In this document: positions 57,560 through 64,000 of the stretch, piece by piece | How positions within the stretch are numbered: position 1 is the first letter of the stretch | How the letters are laid out: each line of letters starts with the position of its first letter | Source of the DNA: Manihot esculenta | Taxonomy: Eukaryota > Streptophyta > Magnoliopsida > Malpighiales > Euphorbiaceae | Reading direction: 5' to 3' | Assembly: GCF_001659605.2 (NCBI RefSeq) | Contig: NC_035174.2 | Coordinates: 7,628,389-7,692,388 of the forward strand | Length of the DNA: 64,000 bases | Program-made: the position numbers and the translations under genes | Notes under the pieces: generated by a model | Database searches by the model: none | Told to the model about the DNA's origin: nothing | What the model saw: the letters and a program-made list of their open reading frames with translations, nothing else

Positions 57560-58264
57560 TGACTTTGTTTATTGATATGTGTGATGGCAAATTTTCTTAT
57601 TAATTACATAAAATATGCAAACTAAATATATAATTTAGTATAAATTGCATATGTTAAACTTGGACATATCCAAGCTTAATATCTCTTTTTTTATTGTTGT
57701 AATTAAAATTATAAATAAGATAGAATATATTATCTTTATGTTATTTATACTTCATCGGTATTTTTATTCTTTTTATATATATGTATTAATTTTAAAAATA
57801 ATTTTATAATGAATTAATCAGTCGAGCATGTAATAGCAAGCAAAATATAAAATTTATTACTTTTAATTGTATTAAATATATTTTCTTAATTTATGAAAAA
57901 AAAACTCTTTTTTTTATCGGAGATAATAAGTACGTAATAAACTTATTTGTCAAGTGATATTCCATAGTATACAAATAGATTATTGAGTTATTTTATTTTT
58001 AAAAGGTAAAGAAAATAAGTTATAAGGTGAATCAAAATACATGAAGTATGTATTTCTTGTCAAAAGAGGTCAAAGGATTGATGGAGATGGGAAATAATTC
58101 CAGCATAATTAATTAATTATACTTTTTATTGTTGGATTGGGATTAGTAATCACAAATTTAGAACGTTGTTACCCTTAATTTTTATACACTTTTTAAATAC
58201 ATTTTGTATTATTTTGTTTATATAAATCTTTATTTATTTATTTGATTTTTTTAATAATGTTAAT
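57560..58264. other. B8 downstream region
   Basis: 3' untranslated and spacer DNA almost identical to 48141-48849. No gene. Confidence 0.6.
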
Positions 58265-61200
58265 TAATTTTTTTTAAAGCAAAACTATTGGTTGTATTAA
58301 TAAAATTTCATCAAATAAAGAGAGATATCATCTTAAACGGAGAGACGATAATACCTAATAGATTTTCTAGCCAAAATATGAGTAGTTAGAATGCAATAAC
58401 GACGAATCCATCTAACACAAATATCAGTTATAGAGTCTAATAAAGATTTATAATCATTCAAAATAAAATCAAGTTCAGAAATGTCTAAATGTGGAGACTG
58501 AAAAGTTTGAACTACTTGTAAACAGTCCATAAAAATGCAGTTATTAAAAGGCAAAAATTTCATCGCAAAGAGCAAACAGTGACGGAGAATTAAAACTTCA
58601 ACAATTACCAGCATACCATTACCTTCCGAGAAATTAGAAACACTACGTTAAAATATACCCTCAGAGTTTTCTATAACAAAACCGTAGCCAATAAAATCTT
58701 GAGCTTGAAACAAAACATCATCTTCTTGACAAATCCAACTGAAATTGTCCAAGCTTGAAGATGATGCACGAATTTGGAAAGGAATGGCTTCAGGATCACG
58801 AGTAGGGTTGGAAGAATAAAACAAGTTCATGGCCTAATATAAAGTAGCAGTGGCATTTCCATGCAAAAGCACCATCACGTTGAGCTGCTTCCCAATTCAA
58901 GATATGATGCATGACGTCTTCCACAAGGTGAGCTGCTGAATTTTGCACCTGGTTACATAATAATGAGTTTCTTGCTGACCATAATCTCCATGCATAGACC
59001 ATTACAAAGGTTTTTTGAACCTTGTCTTGGAACTTCAAAATCTGCAGTAAAAAATTAAAAAAAATTATCATTAAGCTGCAAATCTCCCAGTCCCCCTAGC
59101 CTCCAAACTTCCTTGGACACAGGATAATGCAATAAAATATGATTGACACTTTCATCTTCATGGCACCAAGGACATCTAGCATCCACATCTACACCTCTTT
59201 GCCTTAAGTTATCCTTTGTAGGCAATATATTTCTACAAGCTCTCCAACAGAAATCATTCACTTTTGGAAGGACCGAAACATTCCACAAACTATTCCACAA
59301 CTCACCCCCTACATTAAAAGATGATCTTCCTAGCAATTCTATACACACAAAGTATGCGGACTTCACCGTATACACACCTATTTTGTCAAAGTGCCACAAG
59401 AAGGAATCTTCCTTATTGGTAATACTAATAGGAATACTAATAATAGCCTTGATATCTCTTAGAGAAAAAAGCTCAATTAAAGAGCAATGTTCCAAACCCT
59501 CCCATTACCTTGGAAAAGATCACAAACACGCAAATATGGTTTAATAAAATTGAGGCCATCATCCGCAAAAAAGGTATCCTCCTTAGGAATCTAGGGAGCT
59601 GAAGCCACTAAAATCTTCTCTCCATTATCCACCCTCCACCTTGTACCCCTCTGAATCAACTCCCTTGATGCCATCACACTTTTCCAAAAAAAACTAGCAC
59701 CATTACTTATATTGGCAGAAAATAAATCACCATTTGGAAAGTACTTTGCTTTAAACACTCTATAACAAAGAGTATTAGGATTTGTTAAGAACCTCCACAG
59801 TTGTTTGCCAAGTAAAAATAAAATAAAACTCCTAAAGTCCCAAAACCCCATACCCCCCTCCTTCTTCCTACTACACATCTTCTCCCACGCTAGCCAATTA
59901 ATACCCCTCCCGCCTTCTCTTTTACCCCCCACCAAAAGCCATTGACCATTCTATGCAATTCATTCAAAATAGTAATGGAAATCAAGAAAATATTCATGCA
60001 ATATGCAAGTATAGTCTGCAATACAGATTTTATGAGAACCTCCCTGCCTGCTCTAGATAGAAATCTACTGCTCCATGAATTAATCCTCTTCCACATTCTT
60101 TCTTTCAGAAAACTAAAAATTACTTTTTTGTTTCTCCCAATAAGAGAAGGTAACCCTAGGTACGCACTATGACTCAATGGTGAATGAACATCCAGGATAT
60201 TACTGATATTAGACCTTACAGAGAAGACCACATTGGGACTGAAGAAAATGCCAGATTTGTTGAAGTTCACTACTTGTCTAGAAGCAGCCGCATAGGTATT
60301 GAGAATAGATTTAATACTACCTTCTTCCTCCAGTCTAGAATTAAAAAATAGCAGAGAATCATCTGCAAAAAATAAATGTGAGATCTTTGGGCATCTAGCA
60401 CTTGCTCTACAGCCCTACAACCAGCTCCTAGATTCAACATCTTTAAGTAGTAACGATAAGCCTTCCGTACACACCAAATAGAGATACGAAGAAATAGAAT
60501 CCCCTTGTCGAAGACCTCTACCAAGCACAATAGGACCAATCCAATCACTATTAAAATTGATATTGTAAGAGACTTCCAAAAAGCACATAGTCAATCACCT
60601 AATCAATTGAGTAGAAAAATCAAATCGTTCCAGCATGCCTTTTAGAAACTCCCACTCTGCCATATCATAAGCCTTAGAAATATCAATTTTAAGTGCACAA
60701 TTACCATCATTTTTGCCCTTATTAGTTTTCATATTGTGTATCATTTCAAACGCAACCATAACATTATCGGTAATCAACCGATTAGGGATAAAGGCAGACT
60801 GATTCTCAAAGATAATCATAGGAAGGACCCTTTTAAATCTGTTCGCCAAAACTTTAGCCACAATCTTATATAACACATTACATAACGCAATTTGACGAAA
60901 GTCTTTGACAGTTTCAGGGTTATCCACTTTAGGGATCAAAACAATCAATGTTTCAGAAAGAGAAGAAGGAAAAGTACCTTGTTGAAGCCATAGACGAAAA
61001 CTATCGAAAACATCATTGCCAATCAAGTGCCAAAATCTCTGGTAAATGCAGGATTTAACCCATTCGGCCCAGGTGCCTTGTCTGGATGCATCTGAAAAAG
61101 AGCAGCTCTAAATTCATCATTCAAAAAGGGAGCACAAAGATCAGCATTATAGACATCACTAATTAAGGGCGACACCAACTCAAAAATCCGTTCACAATTC

Positions 61201-62585
61201 ATAGAACCGCCATAAAAAATAGACTGGAAATAATGCATAACATGATTTTTAATTTTCTGCTCAACCTCAATCCAGGTACCCGACGAATCCTTTAATTTAG
61301 TAATACGGTTCATTCTTCGCCTACCATTAATTTGTGCATGAAAAAATTTTATATTTCGGTCTCTATTTTTAAGCCAAAAGCACTTTGTCGGCTGTTTAAG
61401 TCTAGCTTCTTCTTGCTCAAGGAGAGGATTCCAATCTTCCTTTAAAGAGGCTGAGAAACATTACTGGGCCCATTATCCAATAATCTCTGTATAATCTTCT
61501 TCTTTTGCCAAAACTCCCTATTTCTACTCCTACCCCACAATGAAAGAGCAGAAACTAAATCATCACATTTCATCAAAAGGTTGCGTGGTATAGAATTAAC
61601 CCAAGCTTCTTTAACAACCTCAATCAGACCCTCATCATATAACCATGCATTATCAAATCGAAATCTCCTTCTATCTCCCCTATTATCCTTAGGAGATGTA
61701 TTAATCACCAACGGTTTGTGATCCGATCTAGAAACATGAACAACCGAGCAGACAATATTAGTGAATTTACGAGCCCAGTCCTCAGTAGCAAGGGCTCTAT
61801 TAAGCTTCTCTCTAACCAGATTATTCAACTCCCTGCCATTCTTCCATGTGAAGAAAGAGCCAACAGTGGGTATTTGAACAAGATTATTGTCCTCAAGTGC
61901 CTATCTAAATCTCTGCATAAGATAATTTGGCAAAATTGCTGCTCATTCTTTCTCATCTCTCAAGCATAAATCATTAAAATCTCTCAAACAAAGCCACGGA
62001 AGAGAGTTTCTACGAGATAAAGATCAAATAAGGTTCCAAGACTGATGTCGTTGTTGCAATTCCGGAAATCCATAATAACCAGTAAATCTCCATTGAACAT
62101 TACCTTCCAAAACAACCGAATCAATAAAATTTGAAGAAAAGCCAACTACAGAAACCGACACATGACTCTTCTACATTAACGAAAGACCTTCTCCCAATCC
62201 TTGTCTATTGACTGAGAAACAACCATCAAAATGTAAAAAACTATGAAAAAATTTCATACGAGAACTAAGAGCTTTTGTTTCCATCAAAAATTAAATGTCT
62301 GACTTGTAACTAGTAACCAAATCCTTCAATGCATTAACTGTCTGAGAATTGCTGAGTCCTCGGCAGTTCCAACACAGGACAATAATTGCTTTCGATTATC
62401 CCGACCTTTGACGGGATGAGCCGCTTCACTGTTACCTGTCAAATTAACATTCGCAGGGTGTTGTTAGAGGCATCCTGTCAATTGACGCAAATTATCTTCC
62501 ATGGAGGAAGGAAAAAGAAGAAGTTAAGTTTAAGGAAGAGGAAAAGGCGAGAGCATCGAGGCACAGAGAGACCACAAACAAAAAA
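58265..62585 (-). mobile_element. LINE copy 3 (L1-type, with RNase H), broken but without insert
   Basis: Minus-strand pieces in order: ORF1 end and endonuclease start (about 62585-62100), endonuclease end (61828-61442, S-D-H-K-P-L), RT (61313-60270; K-A-P-G-P-N-G-L and F-A-D-D near 60360), zinc-binding RVT region (59935-59055) and RNase H (59071-58333). It is nearly identical to copy 2, and, unlike copy 2, keeps the 5' part. Frameshifts and stops at several points make it inactive. Confidence 0.9.
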
Positions 62586-64000
62586 TAATTTTAATTAGTT
62601 TTTATAAGTTAGTATTTTATAGATATTTTATTTTATTTTATAAGAAAAAAACATACCAATTGAATCTTGAAGAGCATCAATTTCAAAGAGCAACAAGAAG
62701 TTATATAAGCATCAACACAGTTGTGTCACAGTTTATATCGCTCAAACTGCAAACTTATTTTAATGTGCAGAAAATAGGCAATTTGTAATGATAACATGGT
62801 AGGCTCTTTTATTCTGCTAGGACAACCTAAATAGTCTTCCTCATTTCACGTGGAGAACACAAGGGCTGCCGGAACTTCACCAATAGAGATTCTTTGGGCA
62901 TGAATTTCATTCTTCTAAGAGTTCTTCATTTGGATTTTTCTTCTCCTATATTAATTTTATATTTTCTTTGTTTTATCTTAAGATTTTTTTTATAACTACT
63001 GATTAGTGAATAGATTTTTAGATATTAGAGATGATGTATGTAATACTCTATTTTAATTTTGAATTTAAACTAATTTCTATCAATGGGTTTGTACTAATTT
63101 CTAATTTTGAGTTGGGTATTTGATCTTAAATTTTTTCTTTGTGCTTAATCTTTTGCTTTGTGTTTGGCCAATCAAAATAGTTTTTTAATCATTCATTAAT
63201 GTATTTAAAAATGAAGATTAGTGGTGAAAACTTAGAATTAGAACTTATATTCTTAGAATCAAAAAATTAACTAAGAGTATATATTCTTAGAATCAAAAAA
63301 TTAACTAAGAGTATGAGAGGATTTTAAAATTAATTAAATGATTCAATAGATTTTTAATAAATCAAGAGGCATGAAAGTAGAAATTGATTTAATTAAGACA
63401 CAAAATTAATATTTTGAAAGAGAATTAATGGGATTTTAGAATTAATTCTTTCAATAAAATACCCATAAATTGATAGAAATCCGAGAAAATTTAAATTAAT
63501 TGAAATATAAATTTCAAATACAACCGGAATGGACGGTGGTTTGTATCCAGTTTAAAATCAGACTTGAAAGAATTTTCATAACATTAAAAATTAGGTTAAT
63601 TTCATTTTGATTTTCAAATCAAATCAAACCAGTTTAAAATCAAACTTGAAAGAATTTTCATAACATTAAAAATTAGGTTAATTTCATTTTGATTTTCAAA
63701 TTAAATCAAACCATCGAATCCAAACCGAATCTGGCAATTTACTAGGCCTACGTAGGATTATTCAGTTTATATTCAACATTATTATAAATTATTTACATAC
63801 TTCATATGAATTAATAGTATTAAATGAAATAAAATGTTGTATTTTTAATCTATAAAGTTTTATTTTTTGATATTTTTAGATTTTCATTAATCTATAATAT
63901 GTATATGAGAATAAAAAGACAAATAATAGAATTAAAAAAAATGATATTGTTAAATAAAAATATTTATTCTAAAATTATTTTATTAATCAAATAAAATTTT
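62586..64000. other. Spacer and beginning of array unit 4
   Basis: 62590-63530 matches 42880-43900. From 63540 the unit-start phrases return; a 90-nt stretch (AGTTTAAAATCAGACTTGAA to AAATCAAACC) is doubled at 63550-63715. The window ends about 0.9 kb before the place where the next peptide gene would be expected. No gene within view. Confidence 0.65.

Overview
This is nuclear DNA from a flowering plant, most likely a eudicot. It is very AT-rich, genes are split by short introns with GT/AG borders, and Ty3/gypsy, Ty1/copia and L1-type LINE elements lie between them. I cannot name the species.

The main content is a cluster of small secreted cysteine-rich peptide genes (13 loci, about 8.7 to 57.6 kb). 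Each has two exons. Exon 1 (52 or 73 nt) encodes the hydrophobic core of a signal peptide. A phase-1 intron of about 70 to 160 nt follows. Exon 2 encodes the end of the signal (A-x-A type, e.g. VEA or AQA), a short linker and an eight-cysteine core ending in C-x-C-x4-C-x-C. This architecture resembles plant defensin-like (DEFL) and nodule-cysteine-rich (NCR)-like peptides, but I do not recognise a named family. I call the loci psiA0, A1, A2, A3 (broken), AB, and B1 to B8. Group A has 52-nt exon 1s and core C-x5-C-x(5-7)-C-x4-C-x5-C-x-C-x4-C-x-C. Group B has 73-nt exon 1s, core C-x5-C-x5-C-x-C-x(2-4)-C-x-C-x4-C-x-C, and a conserved tail ending L-K-Y. AB joins an A-type exon 1 to a B-type exon 2. 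A3 and B3 have no long ORF with a usable start and are found only by comparison with their relatives.

Layout. 1-7693: a decayed Tat-type Ty3/gypsy element on the minus strand, with a nine-copy 76-bp tandem repeat and the end of an antisense ORF; its 3' LTR lies off the left edge. 8.7-14.2 kb: psiA0, A1, a 5'-truncated LINE with 13-bp target-site duplications, and A2. 18.5-21.7 kb: a truncated copia element that has beheaded A3. 22.9-31.97 kb: AB, B1, B2 and the inverted B3. 33.5-64 kb: a tandem array of about 9 to 10.6 kb units carrying B4 to B8 with hitch-hiking minus-strand LINE copies; the first LINE is interrupted by a 2.29-kb solo LTR. The last bases begin another unit that runs off the window.

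The peptide genes are probably independent transcription units. Each has a TATA box about 50 to 80 nt upstream of ATG (shifted in AB, missing in A3), and each subgroup shares an upstream block. The array shows successive steps of birth and death: promoter fragments without genes, a frameshifted tail, a repeat-expanded member, a transposon-beheaded member and recent duplicate pairs (B5/B7, B6/B8). Defence or symbiosis/reproductive signalling are inferences from architecture only.
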